A stretch of DNA of 64,000 bases. Source: Pocillopora verrucosa (Eukaryota; Cnidaria; Anthozoa; Scleractinia; Pocilloporidae). A program made the translations under genes and the position numbers. Under the pieces are notes generated by a model that was not told where the DNA came from, did no database searches, and was given only the letters and a program-made list of their open reading frames with translations. Shown piece after piece: positions 42,301 through 55,900 of the stretch (position 1 is its first letter; every line of letters begins with the position of its first letter). Location of the stretch: assembly GCF_036669915.1 (NCBI RefSeq), contig NC_089312.1:32879330-32943329 (forward strand), written 5' to 3'.

Positions 42301-43975
42301 TGAGCGAAGATATTCTCGCACACAAATAGTTTCAGTTTCGATTTTCCACACTGAGATCTCGGAATCACGTGCATAAGTCTCGGCTTTTATCACTCACCAC
42401 GTTTATGCCTTTTACCTCAATTTCTATGTGCGTCAATTGACTAAACTTAAATTCTTTAACAGAGACGCATAAGTTTTTTTGAAAAATTCACTTTTCAACT
42501 TTTCGTATGTACTTTAAACAGCATTTCACGCGTCACGAATTTAAAAGGGAAAACTTCAAACCTCAACGTACTTTGCCTTTCTGTAAAACTCGATCACACG
42601 TCACTTATTAATTTTGGGCTTTATCACAGGTCACTTATAGAGCCTCCCCTTCCCATCCTCGAAGAAAAGCCTCGACACTACTTACAGCTACGTGAGAGGA
42701 ATATAACACCAACCTTCAATTACATCAAAACAAAGAGCGAACCCATTTAGTACTGTAAATAAACACCTGCCGGAAATGTTATCGCTGAACAGAACTATAT
42801 CAATCATTAAAAAACACATATAATTAAATGCTGCAGGTAAGAAATTATTGCCTTTATTTTTTAAAGCAATATCAGCGCCTACCGCATGACCTGTCTAACG
42901 GGGGAATTATAGAACCCCCTACAGCAACCACTCTCCTTAGAGAAATGTTTTTTAAGGTCAGCGCTGTTTTACGAAATTTAAATAGAGAATTTTGTCTATT
43001 TACTTTTTCTAAGTTTTCAAACCCAGATATCTATTATTTACTTCCTACTTACTACTGTTAGTTATTATTCAACATTTAACTTCCTCTTTCGATCATATGA
43101 ATCAGCAGGACACACTTTTAGAAATGACAGGGGTGAATTTTTGAGAATGTTTTTCAGTGGTTTGTGAGAGTCGTATTGGCTTTGACGGTCAAAAGGAGAT
43201 TTTTCTGTTGGGGATCTTTAGAAAGGTTAGAAAAAAAGCAAACGAAATTGTCTTTAAGAGAAGTAACCCATTCAGAAGTAACTTTTGCCGTCTGCGTTTT
43301 TCGTACGTGGTTGTTAATCTATCGACAAAGGAAGTTAAACGAGGGAATTGTCAGAGTTTGATTAAGGATTGGATCTTTCTGTGTAACAAACACCCGATTT
43401 AAGCGTGTACAGCCCATTTTATTGGATGCGAGCGAGGAGACTGGGTCGATTACATCAAATTAGGGAGACTGGGTCGAATACACCAAAATGAGGGTTACCA
43501 GGCAAGAGCAAGCTCTTCCAAAGATGTAATGTGAAAGAAGTTGATTTTTTCAATAACAGAAAAACAAGTCCAACTCAAGAAAAAAATATATTGTCTCAAG
43601 ACTAAATTCTGCTGACATACAGAACAAAGGAAACAAATCAAAGCCCGATGATTGACTTCTTTATATTTCAGTTATTTTAATCGGGACTTTTTCCAGCAGT
43701 TCTCGACTGTAATTTCCGACTCAATTTTTTTCTCACGTCCGCACATCATCAAGGGTGAGCTTGGTGGAAATGGTTACACTTTGGGTTTAAAGCATCAAAG
43801 GACATCGGTTTTTTTTCACATTAAAGTCTTATCTTATCAATGTTTTTAACATGGATTTTACAAAGATTCAAGTCCAGAGTTACGTAATACCTTCGCCTGA
43901 AAAGGGCAAAATTTTTAAAACAGAGTTGTGTATCTGCTATAAGTTATCTCTTTTGTTCTCGACAGCTATGTAAAT
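39345..43975. repeat. Segmental duplication, copy 1 (contains intact GPCR)
   Basis: Sequence from CCCAATTTCTTTAGAAACTT to CTCGACAGCTATGTAAATGTA recurs in the same order and orientation at 44236-47880, with many substitutions and small indels (by eye around nine in ten bases shared). Offset at the start is about 4.88 kb. Copy 1 carries the GPCR; the remainder has no gene I can support. Confidence 0.9.
40453..41505 (-). CDS. Class A (rhodopsin-like) G protein-coupled receptor, intronless
   Basis: A single 350-residue frame with an ATG at 41505. The extracellular N-terminus has two N-glycosylation sites (NFT, NQT). Seven helices are visible with class A marks: GNLLVI in TM1, NMAVSDL in TM2, a cysteine before TM3 (FFCKLG) and its partner in ECL2 (FCRTV), DRF in place of DRY after TM3, CWTP in TM6 and NPFILVAF in place of NPxxY in TM7. 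The third intracellular loop is basic (KRIRQNQN). The overall look is of a peptide or amine receptor, but there is no diagnostic ligand-binding residue I would rely on. Lineage-specific expansions of such intronless receptors are common in cnidarians. It lies in copy 1 of a tandem duplication; the copy 2 version is broken. Confidence 0.92.
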   Translation of the reverse strand: MTNFTELHHHFVNQTKCPRAVSGAFTAFLLIASVFSLAGNLLVIIAFIKTPTLKSRTNYYIVNMAVSDLVSVFFTWPLFATEGMLKADGSLITDIEVSEFFCKLGIYSRAVSYVVSVASLVLIAVDRFTAIAFPLKAVDITRRIRAFFLPLSWGVPLLVQIPFFIYSKIVKTERYTFCRTVAKSSMLQIYSLVGFCLVYCMPLTVIFVLYPLIVRRLKKQAQFNISHNRQRILQLKIKRIRQNQNIVKMFKSIVFGFFICWTPMYVYMFLKSLYPSIFDKDRCLVMVGLFYYFCPLLSTAVNPFILVAFSSHFRAAARNLCTFSLFRKLSFCFPLIRVSPKENIALPALK

Positions 43976-44235
43976 GTAGCCCAACATCACAAAAGAAATA
44001 ATTTTCACATTGCAGTGTGAAGTCAATATTTCTCCGTTTTTAGAACTCCCACAGTTTTATTTTCAATTTCAAAGCCCCTCTAAAAACGGTCTGATTTGAA
44101 AACCGAAATGTCATAAAAACGTGTTAAAATCGAAAGACTGTTCTAATAGCGAGGTAAAACAGCCAGAAGCTTTAATTGAGAAGTCATTAATTTAAAATGT
44201 AATTTAAAGATTGGCTGAATTATGGTCGTTCGCCC

Positions 44236-47200
44236 CAATTTCTTTAGAAACTTACTGAATTTAATCACTAAACAGCTGCTAAAGGGCAAGCAGCCAGTGG
44301 AATTGCATCAGAACTTGGTTTGTCGTTAGTCTGCAATTTTGTTTTTAAAACTTTGCTTTTAAAGTGTGTATTAATGAGGCTTTGGAAAATACGATAAATT
44401 CATCTCCTAGTATTTCTGTGCGGCTGCCTGATAGTTGCTTTCCTGTTTTTCGTCAATGAAAATAGTCTACAAATGCGTTCTGATGACGGTACACTAAGTA
44501 AACCCATTAGATCAAATCCAAACAGCATGTTTCTTTTTAATGGGTTAGGACGTGACGTACTGAACGCTGTTTACTCAAGACTAGATAAAAGAATATTCTT
44601 TACACGAAATGAACTAATTTAAGAAAAGGAAGAATTTTGTATGGAAAGTTAGGAGATTCAGAGGAATTGGCGTTGGGTTATCTTATTTCCTTCCTTGCCT
44701 TAAATAAACATATTGGACCAGTTATTTACTGGAAGTCTAATCCAAACCGCAGTTTTACGCAAGCAGTGGGTCTTGTATATTCTCTATAATGGGGTTTGTT
44801 CTCATTGAATGAGTGTTCTTATACTGTTAGCCTTCAGCTCTCTTCAAACTGTTCACAAATATGAATGTTCACATAAAAGGTTCAGCTAAACCCAGGATAG
44901 TTTAGGACGCGGTTTTGTTAAACAACGGCTAAATTTTGTTTAAATAAGCGGCCTCTTATGTTTTCAAAACGTCATGAAAGCATTTTAGGTTGTTGGTGAG
45001 TGTTAAACAAGTGATGCTTGGCCCACAACAATTGTAGTTGTAGATGTTGTGTAGCTTCGGGTTCCGTAAGTGACATCTAGTTGAAAGAAAGTAGCGGGTG
45101 AGCCAAAAACATCTGCCAACATCTGCGCGTTCGCCAGCGTAAGAACATTAGGAGATAGATTCACGATCTGAGAATATTTTACTCATCACCTAGTTTACAT
45201 GAGATTTATATTTATGATATGACTCAGTACAAATATCTGGCCTTGCTTTGCTAAATGGCTATGATAACATCATTTCATAGCAGGAAGTGAGATGTTTTCC
45301 CTCGGTGAAGCAAATGTTGGAGGAAAGCAAAATGAGAGTTTCCGAAACAAACTGAACGTGCATAAATTCCTCGCAACGGCACGAAATGAGAAATGAACGC
45401 AACAAGAATGAAGGAAAGTTTTCCTTCTGTGTCAATGGGGTTAAAACTGCATTTCTTAAATAGAGATATAGGCTCTTTAAAATTCAATCCACTTATGACG
45501 TGAACAATAAGTTCTTTATCAAACGTCAATCAATTTTAAGAAGAAAATTAGACTCGGTCACAAGCCATCAATATGATAAACACAACCATTCTTCACCCTC
45601 AATTGTTGTACCTCATATGGTATTGCTTCATGTCATACGAATCAAGTACTAAGCTCTGACTGTTCACATATGGACAGGAAGTCGAAAATTCTATCAGGTG
45701 GAAACATTTCTAAGAGATCATGAAATTTAAATTTTGGGGAGTAAAACAAATTTACACATACATAGCCTGAACAAAACATCTCACGCAAGTTCCTATGAGT
45801 TTATGCCTGGATGAAAATTAAATCCAAAGTAACTTTTATGGACGAAGCGTAACCTTAAACAAAATAATTTTGCCTTAGAGTTGCGTATTTTTAGAACGAA
45901 TTCATCCTTTTTTGAGAATCACTTCTTTTGTTGTGTAAATTGCAATCGCGCATGGGTGGCAAACTAATAAAAAATAATCAGTCAACAAACGGGAAATTTG
46001 ACAAAGAATTTATCTTTATAGCCAGGAGCTACAGATGCAAATGCAGTACTTTGAAAAATTATGCGCTTTCGATCTTGGAATCTTATTAGCCTTTGTTCTG
46101 AGCTTCAAAACCTGACATTTCTTTCATAGCTCTTAAAGACTAGGACTTTTTGTCATTACTAATGTTCTTGGTCAAAAGTTGCCAGAGTAGGTAAGAGTTA
46201 ATGTTGTGAGCGAAGTTATTCTCGCACATAAATAGTCTCAGTTTCGATTTTCCAACTTAGATCTCGGAATCACGTGCATAAGTCTCGGCTTTTATCACTC
46301 ACAACCTTTGTCTTTCTACACAATTTCTATGCGAAATTTAATGCAAACTTGCTTTAACAAGACGCATTAGTTTTTTTGAAAAATTCAACTTTTCATGTGT
46401 ACTTTAAACAGCATATAACGCGTCACGAATTTAAAAGGGAAAACTTCGAACCTCAACGTACTTTGCCTTTTTGTAAAACTCGATCACACGTCACTTATTA
46501 ATTTTTGGCTTTATCTCAGGTCACTTATAGAGCCTCCCCTTCCCATCCTCGAAGAAAAGCCTCGACGCTACTTACAGCTACGTGAGAGGAATATAAAACC
46601 AACCTTCAATTACATCAAAACAAAGAGCGAACCCATTTAGTACTGTAAATAAACACCTGCCGGAAATGTTATCGCTGAACAGAACTATATCAATCATTAA
46701 AAAACACACAGAATTAAATACTGCAGGTAAGAAAATATTGCGTCTATTTTTTAAAGCAATATCAGCGCGCACCACATGACCTGTCTAACGGGGAAGTTAT
46801 GGAACCCCCCCTACAGAAACCATTCTCCTTAAAGAAATGTTTGTTAAGTCAAACAGGTACATCAGCACTGTTTTGCGAGATGTAAAAAGAGAAATTTGTC
46901 TATTTATTTTTTCTAAGTTTTCAAACCCAAATATCTATTATTTACTTCCTACTTACCACTATCACTTATTATTCAACATTTAACTTCCTCTTTCGATCAT
47001 ATGAATCAGTAGGACACACTTGTGGAAACAACAGGGGTGAATCTTTTGAGAATGTTTTTCAGTGGTTTGTGAGAGTCGTATTGGCTTTGACGGTCAAAAG
47101 GAGATCTTTCTGTTGGGGATCTTTTTAAAGGTTAGAAAAAAAGCAAACGAAATTGTATTTCAGAGAAGTAACCAATTCAGAAGTAACTTCTGCCGTCTGC

Positions 47201-47880
47201 GTTTTTCGTACGTGGTTGTTAATCTATCGACAAAGGAAGTTAAACGAGGGAATTGTCAGAGTTTGATTAAGGATTGGATCTTTCTGTATAACAAACACCC
47301 GATTTAAGCGTGTACAGCCCATTTTATTGGATACGAGCGAGGAGACTGGGTCGAATACATCAAATTAGGGAGACTAGGTCGAATACACCAAAATGAGGGT
47401 TACCAAGCAAGAGCAAGCTCTCCCAAAGATGTAATGTGAAAGAAGATATGTTTTTTTCAATAACAGAAAAACAAGTCCAACTCAAGAAAAAATATATTGT
47501 CTCAAGACTAAATTCTGCTGACATACAGAACAAAGGAAACAAATCAAAGCCCGATGATTGACTTCGTTTTATTTCAGTTATTTAAATCGGGACTTTTTCC
47601 AGTTCTCGACTGAAATTCCCGACTCAATTTTTTTCTCACGTCTGCACATCATCAAGGGTGAGCTTGGTGGAAATGGTTACACTTTGGGTTTCAAGCATCA
47701 AAGGACATCGGTTTTTTTCACATTAAAGTCTTATCTTACCAATGTTTTTAACATGGATTTTACAAAGATTCAGGTCCAGAGTTACATAAAACCTTCGCCT
47801 GAAAAGGGCAAAATTTTAAAACAGAGTTGTTTTCTCTGTTATAAGTTATCTCTTTTGTTCTCGACAGCTATGTAAATGTA
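44236..47880. repeat. Segmental duplication, copy 2 (GPCR mostly deleted)
   Basis: This matches 39345-43975 in order. It is shorter mainly through the loss of about 924 bp corresponding to 40599-41522, plus small indels. The roughly 250-bp spacer 43976-44235 is not part of the match. Confidence 0.9.
45265..45430 (-). pseudogene. GPCR pseudogene remnant (last ~45 codons only)
   Basis: The sequence matches the 3' end of the copy 1 receptor (TM7 end SFILVAFISHF for PFILVAFSSHF, then the cytoplasmic tail). Upstream it joins directly to copy 1's 5' flank. The joint falls in a shared AAGG, so about 924 bp including the start codon and TM1 to TM6 is missing. One base is also lost in the tail (CACGAAATG against CACGGAAATG), shifting the frame. 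It is not functional. Confidence 0.88.
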
Positions 47881-49988
47881 ACTTAACAACACAAAATTAA
47901 ATAAATAAAAAAATGTAAGTAAATGTTTGCTGAATTTTGATCGTGCCTTGAGAGAAACCTTAATTAAAAATGATTGGACGAAGCAGCAGGTGTATTTTCG
48001 TAACTAAAAATGAACTAATACCTAAAATACCTTACATCGAAAAGCTCATGATTTTAAATTCAGTGCCAGGTCCTCTGCAGGACGCGCAAAAATGTAAGAA
48101 TGATACGATCAGCATTGTCTTACACTGTTCAAAAGAACTAAAACAAATAAAAAAAAAACTGGCAAGAGGAGCGAGCTGATTGCTGAGTGATCGCGCTCAA
48201 AACGACGAATAGTGCAGACTTATTTTGTTTTAGCTCGCCACCTCATTGCATATCGAGCCAAAAAATGGCCATTGCAAGCAAGGTAAATTATATTGAAACT
48301 CCATACTCGGGGCGATTAAATTAGGCTTCCATCATTTAATCGCCTCTGCAAACATAAACAAATGGTCATGGAAAACAATCGTTCTCAACGAACGGAGACT
48401 CACGTTCGATACTCATGGTCCTATTGACAAATTACTCCGGCACAGCTCCTGTCTCCAAAATATAGTATCTTTACGGCGAGCAGGGATGCCACCCATGATA
48501 TTTTGTTTTGATGCTGTCTTAGTAACAGAGTATATCGACCCGGTTTTAATAATGTTTTTACCTGTTAGGGTAAAATGGTTGATAATTTGTTCATAGCAGA
48601 AATTCTTATTTCTGGGGCTTGAATGTTGAAACGATATTTTGGGGAACCCATCATTTGATGTTTATGAACTACATCCAAAATTTTCGTAACTGAAAATGTC
48701 GTAACTAATCCAGCTTTTAGCGATACCGATCATCTGTCAATTAAATTGCAGAAGTAGACAATTTTTTTGCATTTTCCGTGGCCATCAACAATTAATATAG
48801 GGAAGTTTGCTTCCGTTCAATTTTAAAAAGTGACAGAGCTCGTTAAAGGTAACTTTAAATTACTTGTTTTTTAAAAGATAGAAGATGTTGTTGCTTTTCA
48901 GGTCAGTCGGTGCAGTTATATGTGTAAAATTGTGTTTCTGTAATCGAACGTACTTCTCGCTAATCAAATAACATAACACTGGTCGCATTTTTTTAGCTTC
49001 ATCTGGACCAGATATTTGGATTATTTTTCGGAGTACCCTCAATAAGATTTTATCGTCATCAGTTCCAAGTTGAAGAAGTCCAAGTTGAAGATGGGAGGCT
49101 GGAGGTTGTTTTCAAGTTTAAATACAATTTCAGATCTGTTAATCAAGACACGTACAAGTCTTGGGCTTAGCGCAATTCTTGTTGAAACGTTTTCAAAAAT
49201 TGCACCAGGTTTTCTATTAGGGGTATGGCAAATAAAAAGGCCTTATCTGCTTTTTTTAAGAGTTTTGTATCTCTAGATCTTTCAAGTAAACGAGATTTCA
49301 TGCCCTTGCAACTAATCAAGATCTTCGACGCAAATTCATTTTGATTTTCTTCTGTGTGGACTACAAATGAATAAATCGTTTGTACGCAAACCACGGAAAA
49401 ATAGTTATTTTTTGAAGATGATCCAAGGTGGTCTCTCGGTGTTTTGAAATTAATCTTGTTTTCCTTTACAGACCAAAAAAAAACGTCAAGCTTGAGCTTT
49501 GTTTAGCGCGTAGGGGAGAGGAACAATTTACGGAGAGCTTGTAAACAGCAAAAATGTGCAAACATCTGGCTCTTTATGAAGGGTCACAGCAGAACGTCAA
49601 TATCATCAACCATGTATTTAAGTGACTGCTTTGATAATTTAAACACATTCGGTATCAGAAGTTGTTGCTATGGGTAACTGCATGTACATTGGCTCTCGAA
49701 GTGCAAATCATGTCGTACCTTCTGTGATTCTTAGTTAAATAAAAGAAAAGTCTTTGAAGGTAAAATAAACATCTTCTACTGTAAATTAAGTCAAGGAAAA
49801 GGGGAAAGATTGGTTTTAAGTAAATCGTCTCCGAGAGATGAATGCATCAATATGACCAGTGATGTCTGTATAATTTTTTGACCTTCTAGTTTAAAAAAGT
49901 GTTGGGGAACTAGTTGAAAAAAGTGTTGGAGAAATAACCCATTGTTTTATGTCTTCCACCCAGTTCAACTTGGCACTGTTGATTGAAA
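47881..49988. other. Intergenic, 5' flank of the LRR receptor
   Basis: No frame with a known domain on either strand. Probably includes the promoter and 5' UTR of the receptor beginning at 49989; no distinct core promoter element was recognised. Confidence 0.45.
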
Positions 49989-52900
49989 ATGAAAGCAATT
50001 GATGGATGTCTCCCGTGGCTGCTTCTTCTCATCTGGAACAAAGGTACAATTCTTGTTATGTTTTTCAAATCATGAATAGTCTAATGCGAAATATTTTTTA
50101 AGCACACCCTGTCTTTAACTCAAGTCGCCAAAAAATATTACATTTTGCTGACAAATAATAATAACTGTGAGTGCATAGTACTTGATGCTATGATTTGCTT
50201 TCGTTGTTTTTCTCATAATTTCAACCATAATTCAATAACCCTCGTTACATTTGGATGCTATTCCGTTTGTACTTTTTTAGCTTTTCCTTCGTCAAGCCTA
50301 TTAGTTACTGCGTCACAGTAGGATTTTTCATCAATTTGTGCCAGACCTTTACTTCATTTAATTTCTCAAGCTATTCAGAACTCTCGTATCTGCTCTTTGC
50401 TTCACCGAGTATACCTCGTGTTACCTGGAGCGAAAAGATTTTGAGACCTTCTTTTTTTTGCATAAACTTTTTCTTAACAATGCACAACAAAGGTTTTAAA
50501 TTTCGTCGGTGAGGAGTTCGACAATATTAGTTATGTTTGCTAAATTAAAGACTCGAAAACTGCAGCTTCCGTCGTAAAAATTTACATTATAAAACGTCTT
50601 TCTCTCTCTTGACAAATCCTGCACAAAAAGTCATAAACTAAAGCGAGAACCATTCAGCACTCCTAATAGGAACTAGCAATCAATTTTTTGTTTACAACTT
50701 GATACCCTAGTCAGCTGTCACATGATATCTACAAGGCAGTGGCAGTAAGACTTTCTGCGGTCCAAATCGCCCGTTTTTGAATACACTTTAGGTTTTTGCC
50801 AAAGCATGATAATGTAAGGGCGTGCAATACTCTAACACAGGCCTAACACAGGTAAGGTAGAAGCAGATGGTATCGTGAGCCGTAACAGCTGCCCGATTCA
50901 GCAAGATCAAGACATTTATACGCTCAGTGGTCTGTTCAAAGTCGTTCAATATTCGTAAAAGGTATGGTGACTCACTCACGGCACATCATTCATCATTTAG
51001 ACAGAAACAGACATGAAGCTCAGAAATTCCTGAAATAATAATAGTCTGACTCCATAAGAACTAAAAGTCTCTCTTGTTCATAGTTTTGATAGCTACCCTC
51101 TCGTCAACGAAAGAGATTGAGCCCTCAGAGTCGTTTCCGACATATTCTACTGAATGTACCACTTTATCTACACAAACATTTGCACCAGCCTCCGGATCCT
51201 GTTATATATCCTTTGATGGGGAGAAAGAAGGCAATTTCGAAGATCAAATTACCATGTCATCATTTGACGAACCATCTACGATTAATACACCAGCTACAGC
51301 GCCGACCACACCTATAACCACACCCAAAACCTCACCAATGGGTTCAGCCACCACTTGTGTTGAATATAAGCAGTGGAAAATCACTGTTCCGACAGGAAAC
51401 TATATAGAGATGACTATCAAGAAAATGAATCTTCGACCATGGGCGTGTTTGTTCGAGACATATATCATTGTCAGAGATGGGCATTCCTTGTCCAGCAATG
51501 TCCTCAGGATTCTTTGTGAAGCAAGCTCTTCACCTCACCGCCTAGCGTCTAGTGGCAATAAAATGAGTGTGGAGAGATATGGAAAATTGGGATCTAGTGA
51601 AAGTACGGGGTTTGAGGCCAGCTTTAAGGCAAAACCTTTAAAAACTGGAGGTTAGTGTATGTTTGGTTTATTTAGAGTTTAATCGTCACTTATACAATGT
51701 AGTTAAACAACAATGTACCTTGAGATGAAAGTTTCAAAGGCGGCGTGAATTGATTATTTCACTTGTCTTTTTTTCAACAGATCCTCCTAGCTTTCGGGTG
51801 TCTGAGGAAACTGTGGCTTTGCTAGAGTGTTATTCTCAAAGCTTGCTCTGCCAAGCGGGCGGTACACCTGCTCCCAGAATCACATGGTCTAGAAATGGAA
51901 GAGTTTTACAAAATAGCACAAGTGTAATTTATACACCAAGATGGCATTCGAAATCAGGAAATTACACCTGCAGAGCAAGTAATTTTAACGGCTCGGATAC
52001 GAAAACTATTCTAGTTCACACCGAGAGTGAGTATATGTTATTGTTATTTAACGAGCAGTGCGAAAAGATGCTAAATGTACGCTAGACAAAATAAAATTTG
52101 TCAGTACATGAGATTAACTCCTCCACCACCCCTCTCCCCCACATACACACCCCAAAATTAAAACATTTCAAGTACTTTGATAGGATGTGTGAAGGAAGTA
52201 ATGAGAGAGACATACCTGAGATTAAATCGTGCTGCAAATAGTGATTGCGAGTTTTCATGAAGAAGTATATTCTATCTGTATATGTGGATTAGCAATGCCT
52301 TCCTCGGCCACCAGGAAACCAAAATACCAGTTCCACCAAATATATCATTTCTTAAAGGACATATACGACATTTTATGGAAAATATTTCGGTATGATATTT
52401 TCGTACGAGTTGGTTGTGTCGGAAGTCGATCGAATGAGCGCAGCGAACAAGTGAGATTTCTGATACAAACCCACGAGAGAAAAATTCTCAGTTATAAAAT
52501 TTTTCCTTACCAAAGGAAGAAGTATTTTCAAGTAAACAGCCAAAATCGGCCTGTGGCAAATCTTCCAGTTTTCAATTTTCGTTCTCAACCGCAAAAAATG
52601 TCCTTATCAAACCCATTGAATGAGTAAATTTCGGTTTTTTCTTTTCGAATTTTGGTTTTCTTCTCCCTCTAGCAAATTTATTTCCTGAAAAACCGACGTG
52701 TCAGCAGCTGAATGGCGATATCAAATACAAGCGAAAACTATCGTATCTTTTCACGCGCGTTGTTATGGCTTTTCTCAGGGCCAAAAATCTTTTTACAACA
52801 CCGCAGTTTAATATGATAAATGAAACACCCTTCTTAAAGCGAGTAATATCTCCCTGTCACATTACCTAGCGGATTGCATTAACCTCTGGAATATTGCTCT

Positions 52901-55900
52901 CACCATCTTTTTGCTTTTCCTTCGCAGAATGCTCTCGTTTTTGCAGCTGTCACAAACTGAAATCACATCCATTCTGGTTTCGAGTTAACTGTTCCGGAAC
53001 AGTCCCGAGGGACATTCCTCTCGCCACAAAATATTTGTAAGTTTAAAACAATTATTTTAGTTATATCACAACGTGTACTCCAAAATGTGAAGGCCAAGTG
53101 TCATTTCACAGTGTTTTTCGATTCCACGTTTTTCATAATCGTCATTTTTTCCTTTTAATTCCAGGTTTTTTACTCGTACCTATTTGAGGCATATTTATCC
53201 AAAGTCGTTTGAAAACTTAACTTACCTGCAGTACTTGTAAGTGTTACCTGATTGAATGCAAATAAGGTATCAATTAAATTATTTACATTTTAGTTACTCA
53301 GTAAAAAAGGGATAAACAATATAAATAGCTGTAACAACTAATGATTGTAAATATTACGATATCTTAAAGTCTGCGTTTATCCTTCTATTGTCACAGATCG
53401 ATTACGCGTAATCTTTTTCCATTGAATTTGACGAGAAATGCGTTCGGAGGACTTAAGCAACTCAAGTACTTGTAAGTAGAAGAACTAAAAAGGTTATTGC
53501 GACAACAACGATTTTTGGTTGAAATCTGTAAATTCATATTATAAGTTAAAATGAAGAAATTAGTATTGATATTGTAATATGGGTTATTGACCAAGCGCCA
53601 GGTCAAGTTTGCCGAGTTCTTTTTAGGCATTTTTATGGACCAAGACGAAGCTGAGGTCCATGAAAAGGCAAGCAACCTTGCTGACAAGCTTTCTCAATAA
53701 AAAAAACATGCTTGCTCAACAAAAAAATTTATCATATCATCTAACCCTAACCTTAAGCAAAAAAATTTCCTCTCGTTAAAAATAAAAAATGATTGTCTTC
53801 TGCTTCTTTTGCGACTCCATCACTAACATATGCTTTCCAAAAATTACGAAATTTGTAAGTCCACTCTACGAAATGTTTTTCGTGCGCGGTATCAAAGCGG
53901 GAAATCCCGAGCAGGCAAGATGGGCTATCTCACCTGATCGGGTAGCCAATCAGAACACAGGATTCACCTTCTGTTGCAAGGTACAAGATACTTTACAAAA
54001 TTTACGTAAGTAGCTGGCCTATATCATGATCATGATCAATAATAATCAAGCATCCTTTCATGTTCATATTGGGACGAGAAATCATGTTATTACTTATCGA
54101 TAATTTACGAAAGAAAAGAATCACAGACAGTCAAAACTGACATAAATTTTGACAGCGCGTGCGTTATTTGTAATTTACACCCGTGTTGCAAATTTGCACT
54201 TTTGTTAGTATAGGTAATAACATGATTTCGAGTGCACTTTGGTGTTAATAAGCACGAGTTAAAAAAACAAATCGCACGAGCCCGAGCCTTTAAAAAATTT
54301 TCAAGTGCCTACCATACCAAATTGCAAGAGAAATCACGTTCTTTAAATGAAAAAATTAATTTAAATGAAAAAACATCACAGAAAGGCAAGACAGACGAAA
54401 TTTGGAAACCATGCGCACTACTTGTAATGTTTTCTCGTGTCACAACTTTGCACTCTTGCTACATGAGAATGCACTCGTTTTCAGCCAATCAGAAGCGTGT
54501 AATTTTTCCAATTATGTTATTTTCAAACAAAAGAAGTGTGTTCGTGAGACCGCTGAAAAGTGCTTTTAAACTCACTAATAAACATGACTTTATTTCATTA
54601 CAGCTTGAATAGTGTAGGCGAGAAGCATGCACGTGATTAAGTTTGTTTTGGTGTTCTTTTTTTGCTAGGGACCTAAGAATGAATTGGATCAGTGGGATAG
54701 TGGAGGGCACGTTTGAGAAATTCTTCTCCCTAGAGGAACTGTGAGTATTCAATTTGTGCCGAGTGTTTGGAATTCAAATGCACGTAATTTTTTACTTTTG
54801 CTAAGTTTGCCGGCATGTTGTAGCTAGCTAGCAGCGTCTTTTGTGCTGTATTTCTATGTCCTCAGTGACATTCTCTCGCTTTAATTTCGAAGGTTAAATA
54901 CTATTGTAGTGGTGATTACTTGTAGTACCTTTTCGCAACTGTCTAAAACAATAGAAAACACTTGTTATCGATTTCTGGGCTATCAACTTACGATGGGTGT
55001 TCGTAAAACACGAGCTACTAGCGGTTGACTCATAAAATGCTCCATCGACTGTCTCACCGCCTACATTAAATTACACCAGTGAACCGATGGAAATTGAGTT
55101 ACATGATATTGCTTTTGTAACATGTCCATTGCTTTGCCGCCACAATTAAAGATGCAATGATTGCCGATTTAGTAAGATACATGAAAAAATTACTCAGTTT
55201 TGATTGGTCAAGATAAATGCAGTTTTCTAGTAATTCAATGCAGAAGTGTTTAACCGGACTTTGAACTTTTTTGTGCCTTAAAGACATGAAAATATCATTG
55301 TTTATTATTGCCTTGATCATGCGCGGTTGTTTTGATCGAACGCACAATGTCACTTGAAGGGTTTGAATAAGTTATTTTTGCACTTGATGCGCGCGCTTTG
55401 CTTCTGCATAATTATGATAGGCTATCTCGAATTTTTTCATTTATATGATTAAAACGTAATCACATGATTTTTCTCGAGCAATTTGGAATAAATAAGCTCT
55501 TGTAAATTTTTTCAAAGACCACAAATTACACTCGCCCTAAGGGATAGTGCAATTTTTTTAGTCTTTGAAATTTTTTACATCTTTGAATTTACTCGTGTTT
55601 ATTTATTCCAAACTTCTCTCGCAATCATGGGACTACCTAAACAAAGCGCAAGCAGTTTTTGAGTTATTTTCCAGAATATTGTGAAATAACGTCAGATTTT
55701 ATTTACTACAATATAAACAATGTAAAAATAAGGGTAACTCAGAGCTTGATAACTAGTAATACCTATATTTTTTCATAGCTATCTTTCCATAAATGTGTTA
55801 GTCAATCTTCCACCGAATATGTTTCAAGACCTGTCAAAGCTGCGAGTTCTGTAAGTATCCTCTACCAAATATCCCTGTTATCAGGTCGTACTAGCGGAGC

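Noticed and set aside
43652-43849. Frame shared with 47558-47875
   Set aside because: Similar only because of the segmental duplication; indels between the copies change the frame, as expected for non-coding DNA.
52229-52627. 132-codon frame in the intron before the LRRNT exon
   Set aside because: It lies between two phase-matched receptor exons and has no known domain; the sequence looks like degenerate repeat DNA.
53880-54500. CCAATCAGA-containing blocks in a receptor intron (near 53940 and 54480)
   Set aside because: They look like MITE pieces, but ends and inverted repeats could not be defined by eye.
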